Origin: Nanosyncoccus sp963540965
GTDB lineage: Bacteria > Patescibacteriota > Saccharimonadia > Saccharimonadales > Saccharimonadaceae
DNA length: 64,000 nucleotides
Assembly (NCBI GenBank): GCA_963540965.1
Contig: CAUTSA010000004.1
Span: 12,965 to 76,964, forward strand
Direction of reading: 5' to 3'
Under the pieces are notes generated by a model. That model saw nothing but the letters and a program-made list of their open reading frames with translations. It had not been told where the DNA came from and did no database searches. Of the stretch, positions 16,693 through 24,192 are shown one piece after another (position 1 is the stretch's first letter; each line of letters starts with the position of its first letter). The translations under genes were made by a program, and so were the position numbers.

Positions 16693-18369
16693 CTATGAGT
16701 TTAGCTTCTCGAAGATGTCTCCGAAAAGCTGCCCAATGGTAGCTCCAGATCCATTATTAGACTGTTCATCACAATCTTTTTCAGTATCCGCTAAACCCAA
16801 AGCCTCCTCACGATGGAACAACCCCCAGCCCTGTCCAATAGATGGACAAGAACGACCGCTAGCCAGACCGGCTTTTCCGAAGAATTGCTCCTCGATGCCG
16901 TTCTGGATCTCCGCCACACGTTCAAGCTGTGCCTCAGTTAAAGTTTCTGGCCTATAAATGACCTCGAACTTATGAGGCGCCGCGGTGTAGGCGTGAGACC
17001 AATAGAGTACCAATTCTCCTGGAAGAATCTGATTCCACACATGATCTCCTTCGTATTTCTGATGGTAGCGCTTGGAATTACTTCCACACACCATCGTATC
17101 TACGAAGTCGCATCCGCGCTCCATGCCGTTTGGGCCGATCACCCAAGCTTCGCCGGCATTTGTCGCACCATCACGATGCCACAAGCGGATATCGCCTGGA
17201 AGACCCATCTCCTTAGCCTCAGCCTCAGCAATAGCTTTTTTAGCTTCTGCCTCGGCCTTTGCCTGAGCAATGCGAGCCTCCTCCTCTGCCTTAGCTTTCG
17301 CCTCAGCTGCTGCTTCAGCTTTTTCACGCAAAATAGTCTGATATTTCTCTTCGAAAATTGGAAGATCAGACTTAAACTGCGCAAGCCCTTCCTCAGAGTA
17401 CTTGTAGGACTTACTATCAGTCTTAATTCCAACCCTAACAACGTTAGAGTAAAATCTCAGACTATTGTCTCCCCAAGCATCTCTTCCTTCTGGGAAGGAA
17501 TATCCCTGAGCGGCCTCTTTAAACAGCGGCTTCAAAGTTGCCTCCGCCTCGCGCATTGCGCGCTCTTCTTCAGCTCTTGTAGCCCTAGCCTCAGCTTTTG
17601 CCACCGCTTCCTCAGTGTAGAGATGGCGGATAGTGCAAGCACCCCAGCCAGTCTCCTCCATGACGAAGAAGGTTTCTCCCAGCTGATACTGGGTCTCCCC
17701 ACAGGCCTTAAGGCGAGAATTTATAGCCTCGAGTTCAGCTATAAATTTACCTCTCGCCTGGCGGCTTGCCGCCTGCTCAGCACGCTTCGCCTTACACTCT
17801 TCCAGATCACTCTGGATAGTATCATGTGCCACGAAGAGAGCGCCAGTTTCCACTGCCGCGTCGTATTCTTCAGTATCCATACCGAAGTAGCCTCCTTTCC
17901 AGGAGTAAACTTCGGTGTAACCTGATGAGCAACGACGACCCGTCTCGGTACGGATGTATCCGTCCGGCTCAGTAACACGCGCAATAATATGCGCGACAGG
18001 ACAGCAGTGCATACTACTGCTATTCTGCCACAGGATCTCGGCTCCGACCGCCTCGATCTTACCAAAACCACCACGGAATCCTCCACGGGCTGTAATGAGC
18101 AAAATACGCTCGTCGTCGTTCTTTCCGCAAGGCACCAGAAGGCGTGTACCCTTCTTAGTATTTATTACCTTACAGAAATCGTCACTCATCGCCTTATTAT
18201 CGGCGAGATTAAATGAATTAAACCAAGGCGTAAATCCACCCGCTACAGCCAAAAACGCATTGTAGCGTTGACCCGCACCCCTGAAAGCAGGGAATGGAGT
18301 CTCACTCCAAGCCCATGGTTCTGGTCTATAACTATTAGTCTTCTCACATCCAAAAAACATTCTTAACAT
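16693..18369 (-). CDS. Large hypothetical protein with Ala/Glu coiled coil and long leader
   Basis: 558 residues, not recognised. Segments: an aromatic N-terminus, Cys-rich parts (SSMHCCPVAHI), a charged helix (about 190-225), and a long Ala/Glu/Lys coiled coil (about 350-395). The C-terminus has further Trp/Cys-rich blocks. Similar overall plan to the 475-aa protein at 31086: globular, coiled coil, globular. No membrane segment. Expressed from a near-consensus promoter through a leader of about 255 nt that carries the conserved RNA motif. A long opposite-strand frame (16972-17925) is a shadow. Confidence 0.6.
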   Translation of the reverse strand: MLRMFFGCEKTNSYRPEPWAWSETPFPAFRGAGQRYNAFLAVAGGFTPWFNSFNLADNKAMSDDFCKVINTKKGTRLLVPCGKNDDERILLITARGGFRGGFGKIEAVGAEILWQNSSSMHCCPVAHIIARVTEPDGYIRTETGRRCSSGYTEVYSWKGGYFGMDTEEYDAAVETGALFVAHDTIQSDLEECKAKRAEQAASRQARGKFIAELEAINSRLKACGETQYQLGETFFVMEETGWGACTIRHLYTEEAVAKAEARATRAEEERAMREAEATLKPLFKEAAQGYSFPEGRDAWGDNSLRFYSNVVRVGIKTDSKSYKYSEEGLAQFKSDLPIFEEKYQTILREKAEAAAEAKAKAEEEARIAQAKAEAEAKKAIAEAEAKEMGLPGDIRLWHRDGATNAGEAWVIGPNGMERGCDFVDTMVCGSNSKRYHQKYEGDHVWNQILPGELVLYWSHAYTAAPHKFEVIYRPETLTEAQLERVAEIQNGIEEQFFGKAGLASGRSCPSIGQGWGLFHREEALGLADTEKDCDEQSNNGSGATIGQLFGDIFEKLNS

Positions 18370-18386
18370 AAATTCTCCTCTCGTAT

Positions 18387-18428
18387 ATCAGAGCTTTATA
18401 AATTCAAGGGGATTTTCCCCACTCTGAT
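18387..18428 (-). promoter_or_regulatory. Conserved leader RNA motif, copy 2
   Basis: In RNA sense: closing stem ATCAGAG/CTCTGAT, hairpin GGGGAAAATCCCC, single strand TTGAATTTATAAAG. It ends about 17 nt before the start codon of the 558-aa gene. Confidence 0.65.
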
Positions 18429-18473
18429 TTCCACTTCCACGGCAACTTTCGTTCCGCTTCAGGTCGCCCCCAC

Positions 18474-18526
18474 TTTGTGAGCAGTGCTAAGTCCACCATC
18501 AAGATAGATTTAACGCCACTCACAAA
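18474..18526 (-). promoter_or_regulatory. Upstream leader domain with GCGTTAAAT
   Basis: Stem TTTGTGAG/CTCACAAA encloses GGCGTTAAATC in RNA sense. The leader of the 475-aa gene (32575-32641) has a different closing stem around the same GCGTTAAAT. The rest of 18429-18633 is further leader with partial pairing (GGCGAC/GTTGCC). Confidence 0.55.
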
Positions 18527-18633
18527 AGAGAATTATGCCTTATCCTAGCTAATTATTAAGTTTCTATCACCACAGTATAAAAGCGATAATCCATACTATT
18601 CGTCCGGACTCTTATAGTCTACGAACGTCTAAT

Positions 18634-18662
18634 ATTATAACACATTTTTGTCAATTTATCAA
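18634..18662 (-). promoter_or_regulatory. Promoter of the 558-aa gene
   Basis: On the minus strand: TTGATA (18657-18662), 17 nt, TATAAT (18634-18639). Confidence 0.8.
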
Positions 18663-18714
18663 TGCATCAAAAAACGGCAGCCGGTCTAACCTTTAATCAC
18701 GAATACCTATAAAA

Positions 18715-18738
18715 AACGGCCAGATAATTCTGACCGTT
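18715..18738 (-). terminator. Terminator of the first MYG1-family gene
   Basis: AACGGTCAGA/TCTGGCCGTT in RNA sense, then a T6 tract. Confidence 0.75.
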
Positions 18739-18763
18739 TAAGATATTAGGTAAAGCCCAAGGA

Positions 18764-19702
18764 TCAACTATTTACAACTTTTTCTGCAAGCTTAATAGCG
18801 TCTTCCTTAGTTTTCGCCACGGCAAAGAATCCACCTTTATGGCAAAAAATGGCTGTCTCCACCCCAGAAACCTCTGCGAGTTGCTCATCTTTCAGTCCAC
18901 GCCAAGCATCAGGGAATGGTTTTCTTTGCCCCATCATATCTTCTTTTGATGGAGGGATTGCCTGTATATTCCAGTCTCCGTTTGTGGCAGGAAAAACTGC
19001 AAACAACAAGTTCATAGCTTTCGGCTCCTCTGACTCAACAACTTCTTCAAGCCAACCGCCGATAAACTGATCTATTACCAAAATAGATCCATCGACAGTC
19101 TTAATTTTATCAGCTACCAACTTGCGGCCACGCACAGTCGACATCGCCACTTTAATTTCGCGCACAAGAATTGCCGTTGCTAGATCACATGCCCTTAAAA
19201 AGCACGTGTCAGCATCTTCATTCTCGTCCCAAAGCGAATTACAAGCGGAAATTACCGAGGATACAGACATTGAATCCCCCTTCTCTCCTTGTCCATTATC
19301 TCTCGCATCGATACCTCGAATTAGCGCTTCGTCGACTAATGATACTACCTCTGCAGTCATCACGTCATCAATTGGCCTAGTTTTAGCCATTGACTTTACA
19401 ATCGATGCACCATACTCACGCCAAATTAGCCCTGCCGATGAGTAGCTAATCCCATCATCACGTATTTCAGAGAAATTCTTCTGGTGATGATCGAAACGTC
19501 TTCTGATAGGATCAAATTCGCCGCCAACATCATAGACGATGGCTTTTGTATTTTTTATAATCTCCTGGTCGCGCGTCCTAAGAAGCTCAACAGGGAATAA
19601 TATAGATAACATAGCCGTTGCGAATACCTCATCCGCATGATGCGGCGCAGTATGTGTTACTGCATTTATCTTTTCATTATAAAACTTATGAATATTTATC
19701 AT
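18764..19702 (-). CDS. MYG1-family (UPF0160) metal-dependent hydrolase, paralogue 1
   Basis: 312 residues. MYG1 proteins carry a DHH-like metal site and the eukaryotic member acts as a 3'-5' RNA exonuclease. Hallmarks: THTAPHHADEVFATAML at the N-terminus, VYDVGGEFDP with RRFDHHQKNF, GIDARDNG, and AIPPSKEDMMGQRKPFP near the end. The ATG at 19702 is chosen because AAAGGAGGG lies 6 nt upstream; an earlier in-frame ATG overlaps the ribosome-binding site. A second, diverged copy sits at 33422. Having two in 15 kb is unusual. Confidence 0.85.
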   Translation of the reverse strand: MINIHKFYNEKINAVTHTAPHHADEVFATAMLSILFPVELLRTRDQEIIKNTKAIVYDVGGEFDPIRRRFDHHQKNFSEIRDDGISYSSAGLIWREYGASIVKSMAKTRPIDDVMTAEVVSLVDEALIRGIDARDNGQGEKGDSMSVSSVISACNSLWDENEDADTCFLRACDLATAILVREIKVAMSTVRGRKLVADKIKTVDGSILVIDQFIGGWLEEVVESEEPKAMNLLFAVFPATNGDWNIQAIPPSKEDMMGQRKPFPDAWRGLKDEQLAEVSGVETAIFCHKGGFFAVAKTKEDAIKLAEKVVNS

Positions 19703-19752
19703 ATGTATCCCTCCTTTAAGGTTCAACTAAAAACAACTTTAAGTCAATACAT

Positions 19753-19781
19753 ATTATATAATATATTTGTATTTTAATCAA
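19753..19781 (-). promoter_or_regulatory. Promoter of the first MYG1-family gene
   Basis: Minus strand TTGATT (19776-19781), 17 nt, TATAAT (19753-19758). Confidence 0.7.
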
Positions 19782-19856
19782 GCAAAGCACTATACTACAG
19801 TTCTTCCACATAGAAAGACACCACTCCCAGTACAACATCTACTAAGCCTTAAAAAT

Positions 19857-19886
19857 ACTACGATGCACACAATTAGCATCGTAGTA
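19857..19886 (-). terminator. Rho-independent terminator of the P-loop/Csx3-like gene
   Basis: TACTACGATGC/GCATCGTAGTA 11-bp stem; on the minus strand it is followed by T5. Confidence 0.75.
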
Positions 19887-19917
19887 TCCAAGAATAAATT
19901 AAAGTTTTTATATTAAA

Positions 19918-21414
19918 CTACACGATCTTTCCAAGATTATTCTTATCTGCAGCCCAAGCTATAGTTGAACCTTCACCAGGTTGAAAAGCAGCAATCCCGG
20001 CCACCTTACCTCGGTATCCTGCAGCGATAGATGCTTTCAACCAGTTTGGACCTTGCGTGGAAATAACGACAATTGCATCCTCTGGCAGTTTCGGTACCGT
20101 CATTGATTCGAGATCGGCTGGAGAAATTGGATTATTAGATACATGCGCAGTATTATGCACTACATAAATTGGCTTACCATCCATCTCGCCCTGCTGTCTT
20201 GGTTCCATCCACCATTTCGTATCCAACTCCTCAATTTCAGGTAAACTCTTTACCGAGACAAATCCGTCCGGACTTCGCAAACGAATATCCGTGCTACCGG
20301 CCTCCTCAAATGCCATCGCTAATGCAATGGCCTCCCAAGAATTAACTGGTCCACTCAACCACGCCGGCTGCGCATCATAACTAAGCGCTTTCTCATAAAT
20401 TTGAGGAATCGCCGAACGCAATATTTGCCTATTCTGTATTGTCTTCTGCTGCCCATCGAGGGTATTTATGGTTCTCTCGATAGTTTCACTTGGCAAGTCC
20501 TTAAATATATCTGAAATTGATAATTCAAATGGATTAGCATTTTCACCCTCGTGAGCCTGCTTATAAGCCACATTCCCCTCAACCATGCCAGTAATCAAAC
20601 CTGCTACCTGATTAATGGTCTCACGATCAGCAGCCGGCTCCCCCCTTTCGAGATAATGTACAGAGCTAACTATGTGGTTTTCTCCGCTTTCCACTGGTCG
20701 CTGAATATCTTTTTTACCCTGATAATGACTATGTAGTTTTGCAATAACTTCAATATTGTTTTCTTCAAAGAAATCACGCCATTCCGCAACCTTAGAAAGA
20801 TCACCAGCAAGGATAATTGCATGTGTCGCCCCCTCAATCATCTGTGCATTCTCCTCGCTCGTTCGACCACCCACGTCAATAATCATCAGTGGTCCTTCCC
20901 AATCATTGATCTTCTTTTTGCGATCAGCCACATATTCTGGAGTAAATTTTCCTTTTTGTCGCAATTTTACCACATCAGGATCATCATAATGTCGCTGCAA
21001 CCAAGGCCCCTCACCATCTGGTGCTGCGCTAAACGAAAAAGTATTATCTTTATCAAGATTTTGGGTTAGGGCCTCAATGAACACCGACTTTCCCGAATGT
21101 GGAGGTCCACCGATTACAATCTTTATACCTTTTTTCAACTTTTCCTGTCTTACAGCTAACCTCTCAGCCGTATCCATGACTGGTATTTTTTCATTTACCA
21201 GTTCTTCCGAAGATTCTTTTTCAACCTCATCTGTCAATGGCTCAGGAGTCAAATCCACAAAATTCATTGACTCTATAGTAATTTTCCCAAGATTATATGC
21301 TGGATTAGCTGAGAGAGGAGTCTTATCCACATCTATCTTTTCATTATATTCCTGAATAGGCTTCTCATCTTGAGACGATCGTACAAAATCCGCTCCTGGA
21401 AAAGTTTTATCCAT
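19918..21414 (-). CDS. P-loop NTPase fused to Csx3/Crn3-like domain
   Basis: 498 residues. About 1-95 is disordered and acidic. The P-loop domain (about 96-290) has Walker A IGGPPHSGKS (101-110), an APDGEGPW segment and LMIIDVGGRTSEEN. The C-terminal 100 residues (PIYVVHNTAHVSN, then VISTQGPNWLKASIAAGYR and AAFQPGEGSTIAWA) resemble Csx3/Crn3, the cyclic-tetra-adenylate ring nuclease that often occurs fused to an AAA-type domain beside type III CRISPR. No cas gene or array is in the window, so this is an orphan. The Csx3 resemblance is by eye. Confidence 0.55.
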   Translation of the reverse strand: MDKTFPGADFVRSSQDEKPIQEYNEKIDVDKTPLSANPAYNLGKITIESMNFVDLTPEPLTDEVEKESSEELVNEKIPVMDTAERLAVRQEKLKKGIKIVIGGPPHSGKSVFIEALTQNLDKDNTFSFSAAPDGEGPWLQRHYDDPDVVKLRQKGKFTPEYVADRKKKINDWEGPLMIIDVGGRTSEENAQMIEGATHAIILAGDLSKVAEWRDFFEENNIEVIAKLHSHYQGKKDIQRPVESGENHIVSSVHYLERGEPAADRETINQVAGLITGMVEGNVAYKQAHEGENANPFELSISDIFKDLPSETIERTINTLDGQQKTIQNRQILRSAIPQIYEKALSYDAQPAWLSGPVNSWEAIALAMAFEEAGSTDIRLRSPDGFVSVKSLPEIEELDTKWWMEPRQQGEMDGKPIYVVHNTAHVSNNPISPADLESMTVPKLPEDAIVVISTQGPNWLKASIAAGYRGKVAGIAAFQPGEGSTIAWAADKNNLGKIV

Positions 21415-21485
21415 CTTAATTTATCCTTATTAAGTATTACCTGTTTCAAATATAACACAAAAACTCCCTTTTAATAAAAAGAAAA

Positions 21486-21505
21486 GCCTGGACATTCGTC
21501 CAGGC
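21486..21505 (-). terminator. Rho-independent terminator of the 111-aa gene
   Basis: GCCTGGAC/GTCCAGGC hairpin with a T-run on the minus strand. It leaves a 3' UTR of about 145 nt with a GCGGA/TCCGC hairpin, unusually long for this genome. Confidence 0.8.
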
Positions 21506-21650
21506 AAAAATACCAATATTCAGTTGTAAGTAGTGGAGCAGAGCTCTTTTTTGGTCAGCGTTTATTGCGGATTGTCCGCTTGAAGCTAAGGGTGAACCTT
21601 AAAACTTTTATCTTACGCTTTCCGTAGGAGATGCTCATCATCGAGCTGCT

Positions 21651-21986
21651 TTAAACGAGGGCGAACCTCTTGCAGCCGATGATTCGGCCGTCCGCGTCAC
21701 GCACAGGGTCGGCAGTAATTACCAGATCGTCCGCTCCGCGGCCCTCAGCCTTGGCGGCATTGGCCGTTATTACAGAAACGATATAGTAGATGCCTTCCTG
21801 AGGTACTGGAAGATCCTGTGTTGCGCCGAACTTCATAGTAACGAGTTCGACTCCTTCGAGTTCTCCTGCATGCTCAGCCACCTGTGTTGCTCTCGCGATA
21901 CCCTCTGAAGGGAATGATGCCTTTAAAGCACCATCCTCTCCGATGATGTTTACGGTATGAGGTGTTAAATTCTTAATTGTAGCCAT
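21651..21986 (-). CDS. Conserved small protein (LTPHxVNI / VRDxxGRIIGC type)
   Basis: 111 residues. The opening NLTPHTVNIIGEDG and the ending DPVRDADGRIIGCKRF match a family of about 100-residue proteins found in Firmicutes, Actinobacteria and phage genomes that has no established function. The middle IYYIVSVITANAA is also typical. Expressed from a strong promoter through a leader of about 235 nt with a 20-bp hairpin and a hairpin against the ribosome-binding site. Confidence 0.65.
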   Translation of the reverse strand: MATIKNLTPHTVNIIGEDGALKASFPSEGIARATQVAEHAGELEGVELVTMKFGATQDLPVPQEGIYYIVSVITANAAKAEGRGADDLVITADPVRDADGRIIGCKRFALV

Positions 21987-22001
21987 AATAGGCTCCTTTC
22001 T

Positions 22002-22017
22002 AGCGGTCTCTGCCGCT
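22002..22017 (-). promoter_or_regulatory. Hairpin abutting the ribosome-binding site
   Basis: AGCGG/CCGCT pairs directly upstream of AGAAAGGAG before the 111-aa gene, the same design as at 8546, 27755 and 30327. Confidence 0.55.
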
Positions 22018-22069
22018 CTGGAAATTTTCCGAATCGGTCGGATACCGCCGACACCAAGCTCTCTTTTCG

Positions 22070-22142
22070 CAAGGTAGGGTGGCTGAATATAATATGCTCA
22101 ATAGTTTTTATCTACAGTATTATATTCACTCATCCCACCTTG
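22070..22142 (-). promoter_or_regulatory. Long leader hairpin
   Basis: CAAGGT/ACCTTG, GGG/CCC and TGAATATAATA/TATTATATTCA form a nearly continuous 20-bp stem in the leader of the 111-aa gene. The rest of 21987-22226 is leader without a gene. Confidence 0.65.
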
Positions 22143-22226
22143 TGATTAAGGCTTTTACATCTTCATATTGGTCTTAATGTTCTTAAGCTTTTTGTCCAGT
22201 TGTTCCGTTCTCAAGCTTATGGTCAT

Positions 22227-22255
22227 ATAATAACATATACATTCTTTTTTGTCAA
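22227..22255 (-). promoter_or_regulatory. Promoter of the 111-aa gene
   Basis: Minus strand TTGACA (22250-22255), 17 nt, TATTAT (22227-22232). Confidence 0.8.
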
Positions 22256-22355
22256 TACTTTTTATAATATTTTCTAGTAAAAGCAAGCATAAACCTTTAG
22301 TAACTATCTAGAAATCATTGTTATCTTTCAAAAGCTCAGAACATATAATCAACAA

Positions 22356-22381
22356 AAAACGTCAAATTACTTCGACGTTTT
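22356..22381 (-). terminator. Rho-independent terminator
   Basis: AAAACGTC/GACGTTTT hairpin downstream of the 98-aa membrane protein gene, which reads on the minus strand. Confidence 0.65.
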
Positions 22382-22394
22382 TATAAAATACCCC

Positions 22395-22691
22395 CTACGC
22401 CTTATTAATCTTATCCCTCATCTTAAATTTTAGATATCTCAACAATATCGCCGCGGCAATCACTACCACCGTAATCACACCATTCATCACCCAGTTCGTC
22501 TGTGGCGCAGTCGTCTCACTCGTTACACTCGACTCCTGCTCACAGTGGCTAGAGGTTTTACCAGCCGCATTAGTACACCCTTCATTACTACTGCGCAAAT
22601 CATCACTGTCGCTCAATGTCTCTTCAAGCGTCTTATCTTCCTCATGGTCTATTTCACTTGCTGTTTTTCCCCAAAGATCTTTTTCTTCCAT
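22395..22691 (-). CDS. Small C-terminally anchored membrane protein
   Basis: 98 residues, not recognised. An acidic, Ser/Thr-rich N-terminal 70 residues with two Cys is followed by one membrane segment (GVITVVVIAAAILLRYL) and a short basic tail (KFKMRDKINKA). The acidic part could lie outside or inside; the basic end favours a cytosolic C-terminus. Last gene of a minus-strand run with the 119-aa, ART-like and kinase-like genes. Confidence 0.55.
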   Translation of the reverse strand: MEEKDLWGKTASEIDHEEDKTLEETLSDSDDLRSSNEGCTNAAGKTSSHCEQESSVTSETTAPQTNWVMNGVITVVVIAAAILLRYLKFKMRDKINKA

Positions 22692-22786
22692 AATAACCCA
22701 TTATATCACTAATAAAACTTTATCTTTTTTCTAGACAACCATTCTAGCCGCAAAGATCATCTCAAATTCAAATTCGCATCCACCCC

Positions 22787-23146
22787 TCACACCTCACTTT
22801 TCACCATTGCTAAAAAGGCTCGTCTAAGCTCCGCTTCATCCCTAAATTCTCTAGAATTAAACAGTTCATTTTTCACCAGATTATTATAAATCTCCAAACT
22901 CATTGGAATCAAATAATATACACCCCCACCCTCAGCTTCAATTCGCTTAAAAGAGATATAACCATCTTGTTCATGCAACTCACTTGCCGCCATCTCGCGC
23001 CAATAAACCGTATCAAACCATCTCAGCAAATATACTTTATCTCCCTCGATAAGACCTTTTTTCACAGTTAGACCCACTGCCACTAAAACCGTCTCATCCT
23101 TCCGTGAGGTTACATAAAATACCTGATTTTCAAATTTTCTATTCAT
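22787..23146 (-). CDS. Hypothetical protein (119 aa)
   Basis: Not recognised. Soluble, mixed alpha/beta, starting MNRKFENQVFYVTSRKDETV and with YYLIPMSLEIYNNLV near residue 80. It starts 8 nt after the ART-like gene stops, so it is co-transcribed with that gene and the kinase-like gene. By position it could be an accessory, chaperone or immunity protein for them; nothing in the sequence proves this. Confidence 0.55.
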   Translation of the reverse strand: MNRKFENQVFYVTSRKDETVLVAVGLTVKKGLIEGDKVYLLRWFDTVYWREMAASELHEQDGYISFKRIEAEGGGVYYLIPMSLEIYNNLVKNELFNSREFRDEAELRRAFLAMVKSEV

Positions 23147-23154
23147 AGCCCCGA

Positions 23155-24192
23155 CTATTTCTCCTCAGCAATCACAATATTCTTTGGGATCGCAATTTTC
23201 ATCCCTCCGCTTTCAAAATATGACATCGATACCTCTTCGGCGCTTCTATCTGAAGCCTTATCAACATCATGGACCAACTTATTCCATTCCATATCCGTGC
23301 CAGACGAAGGACTTTCACTTGATCCAATCACTACTGGATTTCGTGCAATAATAATCTCCTCAATCCGCCGGCCATTGATTTCTTCAATCCCTAAGTTGCG
23401 CAACTTCTCAATCATCTCATCCCTAAATTGAGCATCCACCTCCACCTCTTCAATATATTCCGCCCCAATTCCCATCCGAAACATCTGCTCATTATTTCTT
23501 ATATAATCTCCACTATTTACCACAAAATCAAATACTTCATCAGGAGACATACGTTTTTTAAACTCATTTCGATCAGTTGACCCATAAGTATCAGAGGAAT
23601 AACTATACCAATCCGTGCGGTCGAAAATCTCAGGCTTCAAAATCAAAACAACCCCTCCCAGTTCCGCTCGTTTTTCCTTTCCCATAATCCGCGTAAACAC
23701 ATTATCCGCTCCCCCAGAGTCCATATCTCTCACCGAAGAAAGTCCACCTCGCATCAAACCTCGAGAAAAACGCTCCGTGGTACACATCAACCCTTGCGTT
23801 AAGACCATCTTTAAATCTTCGTCCGACGCTATGCCCATGTTATGTATCGCCCTCAGATCATCACCGTATTTCTCTAAATATTCAAGATGCTTACCCTCCT
23901 CTACCAAGGTCGAGTAACCAGGGAAGACCTCTTTTCGCTCGAGTCTTTCTGCACGTTCTTTCTCCTCGACAGACAGCTCCCCCTCAATCTTATACTGCCA
24001 TTTCAAACGTGATTCCTTATATTCCTGCGCTGCCTCCTCGGTCACTTCGGAAAGCGCATTATTTATCCCCAGATCTTTTTCCAAGATTTCATCAATTGTC
24101 TGCTCAATCTCTACTGGATCTATCCCAGCTGGCATCTCAATCTTCACCAAACCCAAAGCACTTCGTACTAAACCACTCTGGTTATTATTCAT
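23155..24192 (-). CDS. Hypothetical protein with ADP-ribosyltransferase-like features
   Basis: 345 residues, no signal peptide. The middle (about 135-290) has TTERFSRGLMRGGLSSVRD, GGADNVFTR, DRTDWYSYSSDTYG, then FRMGIGAEYIEEVEV and INGRRIEEIIIAR. The R, S and E-x-E order is reminiscent of ADP-ribosyltransferases, but the match is weak. Its ATG overlaps the stop of the kinase-like gene by 4 nt, showing tight coupling. Possibly an effector or toxin pair with that gene. Confidence 0.45.
   Translation of the reverse strand: MNNNQSGLVRSALGLVKIEMPAGIDPVEIEQTIDEILEKDLGINNALSEVTEEAAQEYKESRLKWQYKIEGELSVEEKERAERLERKEVFPGYSTLVEEGKHLEYLEKYGDDLRAIHNMGIASDEDLKMVLTQGLMCTTERFSRGLMRGGLSSVRDMDSGGADNVFTRIMGKEKRAELGGVVLILKPEIFDRTDWYSYSSDTYGSTDRNEFKKRMSPDEVFDFVVNSGDYIRNNEQMFRMGIGAEYIEEVEVDAQFRDEMIEKLRNLGIEEINGRRIEEIIIARNPVVIGSSESPSSGTDMEWNKLVHDVDKASDRSAEEVSMSYFESGGMKIAIPKNIVIAEEK

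Noticed and set aside
16972..17925. 317-residue open frame on the plus strand
   Set aside because: It lies inside the 558-aa minus-strand gene, whose promoter, leader, ribosome-binding site and terminator are all clear. The composition is Ser/Leu/Cys-rich, as expected for the complement of a coiled-coil gene.
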